Origin: Spirochaetaceae bacterium
GTDB taxonomy: Bacteria > Spirochaetota > Spirochaetia > Treponematales > Breznakiellaceae
Assembly (NCBI GenBank): GCA_031258335.1
Contig: JAIRMY010000176.1
Span: 1-6,887, forward strand
Length of the DNA: 6,887 nt
Reading direction: 5' to 3'
The translations under genes and the position numbers were made by a program. The notes under the pieces were generated by a model. That model was not told the origin of the DNA. It saw only the letters and a program-made list of their open reading frames with translations, and searched no databases. Shown piece after piece: positions 1 to 5,227 of this stretch. Numbering within the stretch: position 1 is the first letter of the stretch; every line of letters begins with the position of its first letter.

Positions 1-23
1 CCCAACTCTTTTTTGCTCATCAT
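1..23 (-). CDS. N-terminal fragment of a probable IS transposase (cut by window edge)
   Basis: Only the first codons are visible. Reading leftward from complement 32, the frame gives MKYMMSKKELG and is open to the edge. The Shine-Dalgarno GGAGG (complement 34-38) is one base from the first ATG, which is too close. It is 10 bases from the ATG at 21-23 and 13 from the ATG at 18-20, so the start is probably 23 or 20. The short MSKKEL opening resembles the N-termini I recall for rve-type (ISNCY/IS1202-like) transposases, which begin with a helix-turn-helix. Eight residues cannot prove this. The main support is the terminal-repeat structure immediately upstream. It could equally be an unrelated small gene. 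Confidence 0.4.
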
Positions 24-47
24 GTATTTCATGCCTCCAATCTTATC

Positions 48-95
48 AGGGGTGCAATTTTCCCTGAATAGTCTTAGGGGTGAAATTATCACTGA
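48..95. repeat. Two imperfect 20-bp direct repeats in the IS end
   Basis: The first copy, at 48-67, is AGGGGTGCAATTTTCCCTGA. The second, at 76-95, is AGGGGTGAAATTATCACTGA. They match at 17 of 20 positions and are offset by 28 bp, roughly two and a half helical turns. Subterminal repeats of this kind are usually transposase-binding sites. No clear third copy follows at the next 28-bp step. Confidence 0.7.
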
Positions 96-120
96 TTAAC
101 AACAATTCGGGAAAAAATAG

Positions 121-149
121 TTGACACAGTCAAATAATTGTGTTAGTTT
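121..149 (+). promoter_or_regulatory. Probable promoter for perR-rbr, with the -35 in the IS terminus
   Basis: A consensus TTGACA at 121-126 is followed by a 17-bp spacer and TAGTTT at 144-149, preceded by TG at 141-142 (extended -10 form). The -10 matches consensus at only three positions, so strength would rest on the -35 and the TG. An alternative is TTGTGT (138-143), 18 bp, TATTAT (162-167). Either would give a 5' leader of roughly 70-90 bases before the perR start. An AATAAT-N11-ATTATT inverted repeat (133-155) overlaps the -10 and could be an operator, but it does not match the known PerR box. Confidence 0.45.
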
Positions 150-186
150 ATTATTAAGAACTATTATCGATACATATAAAACAGTT

Positions 187-217
187 AAGCCTTACAGGGA
201 GATAAACCCTATGGCTT
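187..217 (+). promoter_or_regulatory. Leader hairpin upstream of perR
   Basis: AAGCC (187-191) pairs with GGCTT (213-217), and AGGG (196-199) pairs with CCCT (207-210). The loop is AGATAAA and there is an internal bulge of 4 against 2 bases. The inner stem covers the AGGG part of a Shine-Dalgarno-like AGGGAG, and the ATG at 211 lies within the structure. It has no U-tract, so it is not a terminator. A role in controlling translation of the short frame at 211-237 is inference. Confidence 0.35.
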
Positions 218-237
218 GTGTCTGGATAGTTATATAG
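211..237 (+). CDS. Possible 8-residue leader peptide (MACVWIVI)
   Basis: ATG at 211 follows AGGGAG (196-201) at a spacing of 9 bases and reads MACVWIVI before TAG at 235-237. The stop overlaps AGGA (236-239), which is the probable Shine-Dalgarno of perR. Translation of the small frame would therefore end on the perR ribosome-binding site, a layout suited to translational coupling. The frame is short enough to arise by chance. No run of a single codon suggests amino-acid attenuation. Treat it as a hypothesis. Confidence 0.2.
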   Translation: MACVWIVI

Positions 238-244
238 GAATTTT

Positions 245-658
245 ATGGATTTTATAAGACGGAAAACCAAACAGAGAGAACTGGTGTTTAACGCGATTCG
301 TGCCTTAGATCATCCAACTGCACAGGAAGCTTACGCTTATATAATGAGGACCACTGATTTTTCGACAAGAGAGGCTATCAGCATAGGTACTGTATACCGT
401 AATATTCAGGTTTTGGAGCAAGAAGGTAAAATTATTTCTGTGATGATGGAGAATCAGGGGCCGGTGCGTTACGATGACAGGCTTGACGCTCATCAGCATC
501 TGCATTGCGAAAGCTGCGGGCGCGTTGTTGATGTGCCGTTTGTATACGATTATAGGCTGGATGCCGAAGTGGAACGGCAGAGCGGATGCAAAATTGAATC
601 GCACTGCTTTCTGTTCAAGGGTCTTTGTAAAGACTGTCTTGTCTCCATGGAAAAATAA
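245..658 (+). CDS. perR: PerR-type peroxide-sensing repressor, Fur family
   Basis: This is a 137-residue Fur-family metalloregulator that probably represses peroxide-defence genes. The DNA-binding winged helix is at about residues 5-65, with the recognition helix around SIGTVYRNIQVLEQEGKI. The dimerisation domain follows. A structural zinc site is complete: C88, C91, C128 and C131. The ligands of the PerR regulatory Fe/Mn site are all present by alignment with Bacillus subtilis PerR: H23 (H37), D77 (D85), H83 (H91), H85 (H93) and D96 (D104). The aspartate at the last position favours PerR over Fur. The protein lacks about 14 residues at the N-terminus compared with B. subtilis PerR. The start is fixed by an in-frame stop at 227-229 and by AGGA (236-239) five bases upstream. 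Its neighbour, 53 bp downstream on the same strand, is a rubrerythrin, a classic PerR target. The family call is firm, and the PerR subtype is well supported but inferred. Confidence 0.85.
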   Translation: MDFIRRKTKQRELVFNAIRALDHPTAQEAYAYIMRTTDFSTREAISIGTVYRNIQVLEQEGKIISVMMENQGPVRYDDRLDAHQHLHCESCGRVVDVPFVYDYRLDAEVERQSGCKIESHCFLFKGLCKDCLVSMEK

Positions 659-664
659 GCAAAA

Positions 665-684
665 CCGGCTGTCAGCCGGATTTT
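665..684 (+). terminator. Short hairpin with T-run between perR and rbr (possible attenuator)
   Basis: CCGGC (665-669) and GCCGG (675-679) form a 5-bp GC stem with a TGTCA loop, followed by ATTTT. The stem is short and the T-run weak, so termination would be partial. It would allow perR to be uncoupled from, or only partly co-transcribed with, the rubrerythrin gene. Confidence 0.45.
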
Positions 685-711
685 ATAGAAATGTTTTTTG
701 AGGAATAATTT

Positions 712-1257
712 ATGAAGAAATGGGTTTGTTTAGTATGCGGCTATGTTCACACAGGTGATACGCCGCCGGAAATCTGTCCAACGTGTAAGGCGCCGGCTTC
801 TAAATTCAAAGAAGAAACGGGCGGCGGCGGTAAGTACGCGTCGGAACACATCATAGGCGTGGCAAAAGATGTAGAGAACGACATCAAGGAAGATTTGCTC
901 GCCAACTTTAACGCGGAGTGTTGCGAAGTAGGAATGTACCTCGCGATGAGCCGCGCCGCGGATCGCGAAGGTTATCCTGAGATTTCCGAAGCGTTTAAGC
1001 GGTACGCATTCGAAGAAGCGGAGCACGCCGCTAAGTTTGCCGAGCTTTTGGGTGACGTGTTGAGTCCCAGTTCCAAGAAGAATCTTGAGATGCGCGTCGC
1101 CGCGGAAGATGGCGCGTGCACCGGTAAAACTCATTTGGCAAAACTTGCTAAAGAAAGAGGCTACGATGCCATACATGACACTGTTCACGAGATGGCGCGG
1201 GATGAAGCCCGTCACGGCGCCGGTTTCACCGGTCTTTTGAAGCGCTATTTTGCATAG
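712..1257 (+). CDS. rbr: Reverse rubrerythrin (rubredoxin domain first), peroxidase
   Basis: This is a 181-residue cytoplasmic non-haem iron protein that reduces hydrogen peroxide to water with electrons passed through its rubredoxin centre. The rubredoxin domain is N-terminal (about residues 1-36), with C6-x2-C9 and C22-x2-C25 holding one iron. A glycine-rich linker (GGGG, 37-40) leads to a ferritin-like four-helix domain (about 45-180). Likely diiron ligands are E69, E102 and H105 (ExxH), E132, and E165 and H168 (second ExxH). Standard rubrerythrins carry the rubredoxin at the C-terminus. This reversed order is the form known from clostridia and other anaerobes, where it serves as an NAD(P)H-linked peroxidase. 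The Shine-Dalgarno GAGGA (700-704) is 7 bases from the ATG. Its position just after perR implies peroxide-responsive regulation. The electron donor (rubredoxin reductase) is not in the window. Confidence 0.93.
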   Translation: MKKWVCLVCGYVHTGDTPPEICPTCKAPASKFKEETGGGGKYASEHIIGVAKDVENDIKEDLLANFNAECCEVGMYLAMSRAADREGYPEISEAFKRYAFEEAEHAAKFAELLGDVLSPSSKKNLEMRVAAEDGACTGKTHLAKLAKERGYDAIHDTVHEMARDEARHGAGFTGLLKRYFA

Positions 1258-1302
1258 CGGTCTACCGGCGGCGCGGTAACACGCAAACGGACGAATGACC
1301 TG

Positions 1303-1342
1303 AAAGCGCTTCCAAAAGTTCATCTTTTGGAAGCGCTTTTTT
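1303..1342 (+). terminator. Strong rho-independent terminator after rbr, possibly bidirectional
   Basis: AAAGCGCTTCCAAAAG (1303-1318) pairs perfectly over 16 bp with CTTTTGGAAGCGCTTT (1324-1339) around a TTCAT loop, and the T-run spans 1337-1342. It ends perR-rbr transcription. The purine permease converges from the right and stops at 1370, so the same hairpin may serve it too, although the minus-strand U-run is only TTT. Confidence 0.92.
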
Positions 1343-1369
1343 CGTTTACAGCCTCCGTTCAACGCCGCC

Positions 1370-2677
1370 CTATGCTTTTACCCAGATTATCTTTGCGAGG
1401 AATATAAGAGAAAGCGCCCATGTGGTAATGGTGATTTCGTTCATCTTACCTGTGCAAAATTTCACGAGGGTAAAAGAAAGAAAGCCCCAGGCGAGGCCGG
1501 TAGAGATGGAGTAAGATATGGGTATCATCAAAACCGTGATAAAGACCGGCAGGGCCACGTCAATATCCCTGAAGTTCAGCCCTGTGACGGAGCCAAGCAT
1601 CAGTACGCCGGTAAAAATAAGGCAAGGCGCCGTCGCCGCGCTTGGTATCAGCAGAAAGAAAGGCGAAAGAAAAAGCGCCGCGAGAAACAGTACGCCTGTT
1701 ATCACCGAGGCAAAACCGGTTTTGCCGCCTGTTGACACGCCGGTAGCCGATTCAATGTACGATGTTACCGTTGTAGCCCCAAAAATAGAACCAAAAACCG
1801 TGCCTATGGCATCGGATAACAGCGCCTCTTTACAGTTGATTATGTTTCCGTCTTTGTCGAGAAGGTTTCCCTGATGGGCAACGCCGGCAAGCGTAGAAAT
1901 CGTGTCAAAAAAATCGACAAACAAAAGCGAAAAAAATACGACAACAAAGTCTATAGACAGCACGTTTGTAAAATCAAAATCGAAAAAATACGGCGCCGGA
2001 GGCTTGCTTACAAATGAGAATCCCTCCGGTATGGGGACAAGCCCAAACGGGATGGCTATGAGTGTTGAAGCGATGATAGCCAAAAAAACCGAACCCGGCA
2101 CTCTTAGCGCGTAGAGAACGACAAGTATCACCAACCCAAGCGCCGCCACAAGCGGCGCCCCGGATGTAACAGGGTTAATCCCTATAGGCGTACCGCCGCC
2201 GGTAACAAGAATACCGGCATTGTTAAGCCCAACAACGGCGATAAATAAACCGATTCCAACGGCGGTGGCTTTTTTTATCACATCGGGAATCGCCTTAACT
2301 ATCAGTTCACGTAAACCGGTTAAGGTAAGCAGTATGAACAGCAAACCTTCTATCAGCACGGCGGTCAACGCCGTCTCCCACTTGTAACCCATAGCCCCGC
2401 AAACGGTAAACGCTATATACGCGTTGATACCAAGCCCCGAAGCCAATGCTATAGGTATACGCCCGACAAAGGCCATCACAAGAGTCGCCACCCCCGCGGA
2501 CAGAGCCGTGGCGGTAAATACACGCCCCGTATCCATGCCGGCGGCGCTCATTATCCCCGGCTGAACGGCAAGGATGTAAACCATGGACAAAAATGTAACT
2601 ATCCCCGCTACGATTTCCCGCGAAACAGTCGAACCGCGCTCCGAAATCCCAAAATAGGCGTTCAAACTTTTAGCCAT
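1370..2677 (-). CDS. Purine (adenine/guanine/hypoxanthine) permease, AzgA-like NCS2 family
   Basis: This is a 435-residue inner-membrane transporter, normal length for the AzgA/PbuG group, which takes up purine bases by proton symport. It is strongly hydrophobic throughout, consistent with 12-14 membrane segments. Family motifs are visible in order: VTFLSMVYILAVQPGIMSAAG (about 27-47), ALASGLGINAYIAFTV (77-92), LLFVDFFDTISTLAG (251-265) and TTVTSYIESATGVSTGGKTG (302-321). The last two line the substrate site in characterised homologues. The exact base carried cannot be read from the sequence. GAGAGG (complement 2683-2688) lies five bases from the ATG. purB is the next gene upstream on the same strand, 89 to 90 bp away, so salvage uptake and synthesis may be expressed together. 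A dedicated promoter in the gap suggests the permease can also be expressed alone. Confidence 0.92.
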   Translation of the reverse strand: MAKSLNAYFGISERGSTVSREIVAGIVTFLSMVYILAVQPGIMSAAGMDTGRVFTATALSAGVATLVMAFVGRIPIALASGLGINAYIAFTVCGAMGYKWETALTAVLIEGLLFILLTLTGLRELIVKAIPDVIKKATAVGIGLFIAVVGLNNAGILVTGGGTPIGINPVTSGAPLVAALGLVILVVLYALRVPGSVFLAIIASTLIAIPFGLVPIPEGFSFVSKPPAPYFFDFDFTNVLSIDFVVVFFSLLFVDFFDTISTLAGVAHQGNLLDKDGNIINCKEALLSDAIGTVFGSIFGATTVTSYIESATGVSTGGKTGFASVITGVLFLAALFLSPFFLLIPSAATAPCLIFTGVLMLGSVTGLNFRDIDVALPVFITVLMIPISYSISTGLAWGFLSFTLVKFCTGKMNEITITTWALSLIFLAKIIWVKA

Positions 2678-2717
2678 AAAAACCTCTCTTTACTTTAGTT
2701 GGTTAAACGTAAAATAT

Positions 2718-2725
2718 AACCGGTT
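2718..2725. repeat. 8-bp palindrome AACCGGTT at the permease transcription start
   Basis: The palindrome sits a few bases downstream of the TATAAT box of the permease promoter, over the expected start of transcription. A further TAACC/GGTTA pair (2717-2721 with 2701-2705) reuses half of it. The position suits an operator. It does not match the Bacillus PurR box. The binding protein is unknown. Confidence 0.3.
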
Positions 2726-2728
2726 CAT

Positions 2729-2759
2729 ATTATAACATTTTTGCCTGCCATACCGTCAA
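2729..2759 (-). promoter_or_regulatory. Promoter of the purine permease gene
   Basis: On the minus strand, TTGACG (complement 2754-2759) is followed 19 bp later by a perfect TATAAT (complement 2729-2734), preceded by TG as an extended -10 (TGTTATAAT). The start of transcription would fall near 2722, leaving a leader of about 45 bases. That is too short for a purine riboswitch. The spacer is longer than optimal, but the extended -10 can compensate. Confidence 0.65.
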
Positions 2760-2766
2760 GGCGGCG

Positions 2767-4206
2767 CTATGTGCGCTTCATCAGGGAACGGTATTTGGCG
2801 GCAATGGTTTTCGCCTTTTGGACGGCAAGCCCGCTGTAACGCGCCGGGTTCTCAAAGAATGACGGCGCTTCCGCTTCGTCCGCTATGAGTCCGAGTCCCA
2901 GCATCTTACCGGCAATGCGCCTCAGAACCGCGCCTTCACGGCGTAGGGCGTCGGCAAAGCTTAAGCCCTCCTTTTCAGCGGTCAAGGTCATGCGGCGTAT
3001 CACCTCGTGCGCCTCACTTTCACCGCTTTCGGCAAGCAGGATGTATGCCGGCTCCGCCATAATACCGCCCTGTATCCCGCCGCCGCTGCTCAGGTTGTAT
3101 AACAGCCGTTCCCTGTCAACGTGGAGGCTTTCTATCACCCCGCTCATCCGCGAAACCGCGAGGCAGAAACCGCAAACATAATCCGCGATGAAGCGCTGGC
3201 TAGCCGAGTTGGACAGGTCGCGCTGATGTTCGCTAATCTGGTCCATGTAAAAAGTTATCACGCGAGGCATGAATGCCTTCCACAAACTTTTTACGTGTTC
3301 GCTGTTCCATGGATTTCGTTTCTGCGGCATCGTGGAAGAACCGACCTGCGTACCGGCAAAACCCTCGCGGAGTTCGGCGATTTCGCTGCGCTGCAAGTGC
3401 CGGAGGTCGTCCGCAAGGTTTGCAATCACGCCGAATGCGGTATTCATTTCGAGAAGCAGCCGCAGCAGGTACTCCGGTTCGACAAGCTGGGTGGAATGTT
3501 CTGACGGCTCAAGGCCGAGTTCGGCAAGATAGAACCTTTCAAGCGCGCAAGGATCCGCCGTTATCATGCTGACAGCGTTGTACGCGCCCACCGCTCCGGC
3601 AAGTTTACCCTTGAGATTGGAAGCCAGCCTCTCTATCTCCAGTATGGACTTGCCGAGGCGGGAAACGTACTCCGCCATCGCAAAACCCAGCGTGATTGGG
3701 ACGGCGTGCTGACCGTGAGTACGCCCCGCCTGCGGAGTTTCCGCCTCACGCTCGGCAAAATCACAGAGCAGGAGTTCCAGCTTCCGCAGCAAAGGCAGTA
3801 CAACGCCGGCGCTTACCCCCTTCATCCTGTAGGCAAGGCTGGTGTCCAGAATGTCAACGCTTGTCGCTCCCAGGTGAACGAGGGGCTTCCACTCGTCCGG
3901 TCTCTTTCTTTTCAGCGCATTGACCAGCGCCCTTATGTTGTGGCGGGTTTTTTCCTCTTCACGGTACACTTCTTCCACGCTTACCGAGCCGGCGGCTTCG
4001 TCCAACTGCCGGCGGGCCGCCTCCGTCAGCCTGCCCCGTGTGTGGAGGTGGGCGGCGACCAGGGCAGCCTCCGCCTTGAGGCAGTCCCTCACCGCGGCAT
4101 CCTCAGACAGCCATCCGCTCACCCCGTCGAACACCTCTTTTTCCGATAGAGAATACCGGTGGTCAAGCGGCGATATATTTTGAAATACTGGTCGTTCCAA
4201 AACCAT
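2767..4206 (-). CDS. purB: Adenylosuccinate lyase
   Basis: This cytoplasmic homotetrameric enzyme of the fumarase/aspartase superfamily catalyses two fumarate-releasing steps of purine synthesis: SAICAR to AICAR, and adenylosuccinate to AMP. The superfamily signature GSSTMPQKRNP is intact and carries the catalytic serine. Upstream are AGRTHGQHAVPITLG with the catalytic histidine, EEEKTRHNIRALVNAL, and HLGATSVDILDT. The protein has 479 residues from the ATG at 4206. An in-frame TTG four codons earlier (4218) would give 483. Neither start has a clear Shine-Dalgarno. I prefer the ATG because the TTG sits in the loop of a small CTATC/GATAG inverted repeat (4212-4226). The purine permease follows on the same strand with no terminator visible between them. 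A glycerolipid acyltransferase gene is divergent, across about 120 bp. The function call is firm. Confidence 0.94.
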   Translation of the reverse strand: MVLERPVFQNISPLDHRYSLSEKEVFDGVSGWLSEDAAVRDCLKAEAALVAAHLHTRGRLTEAARRQLDEAAGSVSVEEVYREEEKTRHNIRALVNALKRKRPDEWKPLVHLGATSVDILDTSLAYRMKGVSAGVVLPLLRKLELLLCDFAEREAETPQAGRTHGQHAVPITLGFAMAEYVSRLGKSILEIERLASNLKGKLAGAVGAYNAVSMITADPCALERFYLAELGLEPSEHSTQLVEPEYLLRLLLEMNTAFGVIANLADDLRHLQRSEIAELREGFAGTQVGSSTMPQKRNPWNSEHVKSLWKAFMPRVITFYMDQISEHQRDLSNSASQRFIADYVCGFCLAVSRMSGVIESLHVDRERLLYNLSSGGGIQGGIMAEPAYILLAESGESEAHEVIRRMTLTAEKEGLSFADALRREGAVLRRIAGKMLGLGLIADEAEAPSFFENPARYSGLAVQKAKTIAAKYRSLMKRT

Positions 4207-4255
4207 AACGTCTATCAAAACGATAGCGGAATGACCGGCGTTCTACAAGCCCGCC

Positions 4256-4286
4256 TGTCAAGGCGCAATTAAAATGTCCCTTGACA
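4256..4286. repeat. 8-bp inverted repeat containing both divergent TTGACA boxes
   Basis: TGTCAAGG (4256-4263) and CCTTGACA (4279-4286) are perfect inverted arms separated by 15 bases. Their centres are 23 bp apart, about two helical turns. Each arm contains a consensus -35 hexamer facing outward, one toward the acyltransferase and one toward purB. The symmetry may be an operator for a dimeric regulator, or simply two promoters that happen to share a hexamer. Confidence 0.45.
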
Positions 4287-4308
4287 AAACCGAATAAACC
4301 GCTATAGA
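4281..4308 (+). promoter_or_regulatory. Promoter of the acyltransferase gene
   Basis: Consensus TTGACA (4281-4286) is followed, after a 16-bp spacer, by TATAGA (4303-4308). Transcription would start near 4315 and leave a leader of only about 13 bases, with a weak AGTAGG Shine-Dalgarno just before the ATG at 4328. The mirror -35 toward purB (complement 4256-4261) has no recognisable -10 at 16-19 bp, so I do not call a purB promoter there. Confidence 0.55.
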
Positions 4309-4327
4309 GTATCACCAAGTAGGCATT

Positions 4328-5215
4328 ATGGACGGATTATCATTAAAAGAGCGTTACGGGCATCTTTTTGGACGGCTTTCAAAGCTTTCTCATGCGCCGG
4401 CAAAAATTAACGAATTTAACGTATACGAAGAAGAAAACCCCGATACCCGTAAAATGATCGACGCCATGGTTGAGGAGAACCTGTTGCCCGGTTCACGGCT
4501 TCTGGGGCGGGAACACTTTGCGGATTTTTTGGAACAGGTAAAATCGGGGAAACGGGGGCTGCTCATGGCGGAACATTACAGCAACCTTGATTTACCGGTT
4601 ATTTTTTATCTGTTGGAGCATGACGGCGGGGATTTTGGCAAGGAAATTGCCCGGCGTATTGTCGCCATTTCCGGCTTAAAACTCAACGAACATGACCCGC
4701 TTGTGAGGGCTTATACCGAAGCGTTTACCCGTATCGTGATCTACCCCAGCCGGAGTCTCTCAAAAGTGACGGATCCGGAAGAACTTAACCGGGGCAAAAA
4801 AGTCAACATGGCCGCCATGCGGGCAATGGACACCGCCCGGCGGAATAAGCAGATAATAGCGGTCTTCCCCAGCGGCACACGTTACAGGCCCGGTAAGCCG
4901 GAAACAAAACGCGGAGTCCGTGAAATAGACTCGTATCTACGAATTTTTGACGTGATGATACTCGTATCGATCAACGGTTCCTGCCTGCGGCTTTCGCCCG
5001 ATAACCCTGAAGACATGCTTGCCGATCAGGTTTTCCACGACAAGGTTATTGTCGCTTCAAGCCCGGTGATGGAGTGCGGACCGTTCCGCAACGCGATCCT
5101 CGCATCTATAGACCCGGCAAGCGGCGTTGACCCAAAACAAGAAACGGTGAATCGCGTGATGGAACTCCTTGAAGAGCAGCACCAAAAATACGAAAAGGTA
5201 AAAGCGGCGGAATAG
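4328..5215 (+). CDS. Glycerolipid acyltransferase, PlsC/GPAT-like (acylglycerophosphate acyltransferase domain)
   Basis: This 295-residue protein has the catalytic HxxxxD motif of glycerol-phosphate acyltransferases as HYSNLD (H83, D88) and the phosphate-binding block as FPSGTR (180-185, a variant of FPEGTR). It transfers a fatty acyl group to glycerol 3-phosphate or to 1-acyl-glycerol 3-phosphate in the first steps of phospholipid synthesis. No membrane helix is evident, unlike many PlsC proteins. The FPSGTRYRP block, with Ser in place of Glu, recalls the soluble plastid-type glycerol-3-phosphate acyltransferase, so the sn-1 enzyme is a real alternative to LPA acyltransferase. The C-terminus is charged and probably helical (about 270-295). 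It ends 8 bp before the convergent stop of pgsA, another phospholipid gene. The family is well supported, but the acyl-acceptor position is uncertain. Confidence 0.8.
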   Translation: MDGLSLKERYGHLFGRLSKLSHAPAKINEFNVYEEENPDTRKMIDAMVEENLLPGSRLLGREHFADFLEQVKSGKRGLLMAEHYSNLDLPVIFYLLEHDGGDFGKEIARRIVAISGLKLNEHDPLVRAYTEAFTRIVIYPSRSLSKVTDPEELNRGKKVNMAAMRAMDTARRNKQIIAVFPSGTRYRPGKPETKRGVREIDSYLRIFDVMILVSINGSCLRLSPDNPEDMLADQVFHDKVIVASSPVMECGPFRNAILASIDPASGVDPKQETVNRVMELLEEQHQKYEKVKAAE

Positions 5216-5227
5216 CCTTAGGGCTAT
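5212..5227. terminator. Compact hairpin spanning both convergent stop codons
   Basis: ATAGCC (5212-5217) and GGCTAT (5222-5227) pair over 6 bp around TTAG. The arms contain the TAG stop of the acyltransferase gene and, on the other strand, the TAG stop of pgsA. A T7 run follows on the plus strand at 5242-5248, but 14 bases downstream, so this is not a canonical terminator. It could slow polymerase or protect both 3' ends. Confidence 0.35.

Larger units (their letters stand above)
1..126 (-). mobile_element. Terminal end of an insertion sequence, continuing off the left edge
   Basis: Read on the minus strand, the element would begin at 126 with TGTCAACTATTTTTTCCCG. It then carries two copies of a 20-bp repeat, a strong Shine-Dalgarno (GGAGG, complement 34-38), and the start of an open frame running off the window. 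TG...CA termini, subterminal repeats and a transposase start within about 100 bp of the end are typical of DDE-transposase elements of the IS21 or IS1202/ISNCY kind. The other end and the target duplication are outside the window, so the boundary at 126 is inferred from the TGTCAA terminus. The region is AT-rich and holds no other gene. The family assignment rests on general resemblance only. Confidence 0.5.

Noticed and set aside
104..123. Third copy of the 28-bp-period repeat
   Set aside because: The sequence at the next step (AATTCGGGAAAA...) does not align with the repeat beyond scattered bases.
133..155. AATAAT-N11-ATTATT as a PerR box
   Set aside because: The known PerR box is a 7-1-7 palindrome. 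The 11-base spacing and AT-only arms do not fit and can occur by chance in AT-rich DNA.
730..1362. Long open frame on the minus strand opposite the rubrerythrin gene
   Set aside because: It is a shadow of the rubrerythrin reading frame: no Shine-Dalgarno, no recognisable domain, and it runs through the rbr terminator hairpin.
1518..2114. Plus-strand open frames opposite the purine permease
   Set aside because: Lysine- and threonine-rich antisense translations of membrane-segment codons, with no independent coding signals.
2678..2766. Purine riboswitch upstream of the permease
   Set aside because: The predicted leader is only about 45 bases and lacks the three-way-junction core of a purine aptamer.
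2885..4183. Several plus-strand open frames opposite purB
   Set aside because: They are low-complexity, Arg/Ser/Ala-rich shadow translations of a strongly supported purB gene, lacking ribosome-binding sites or family motifs.
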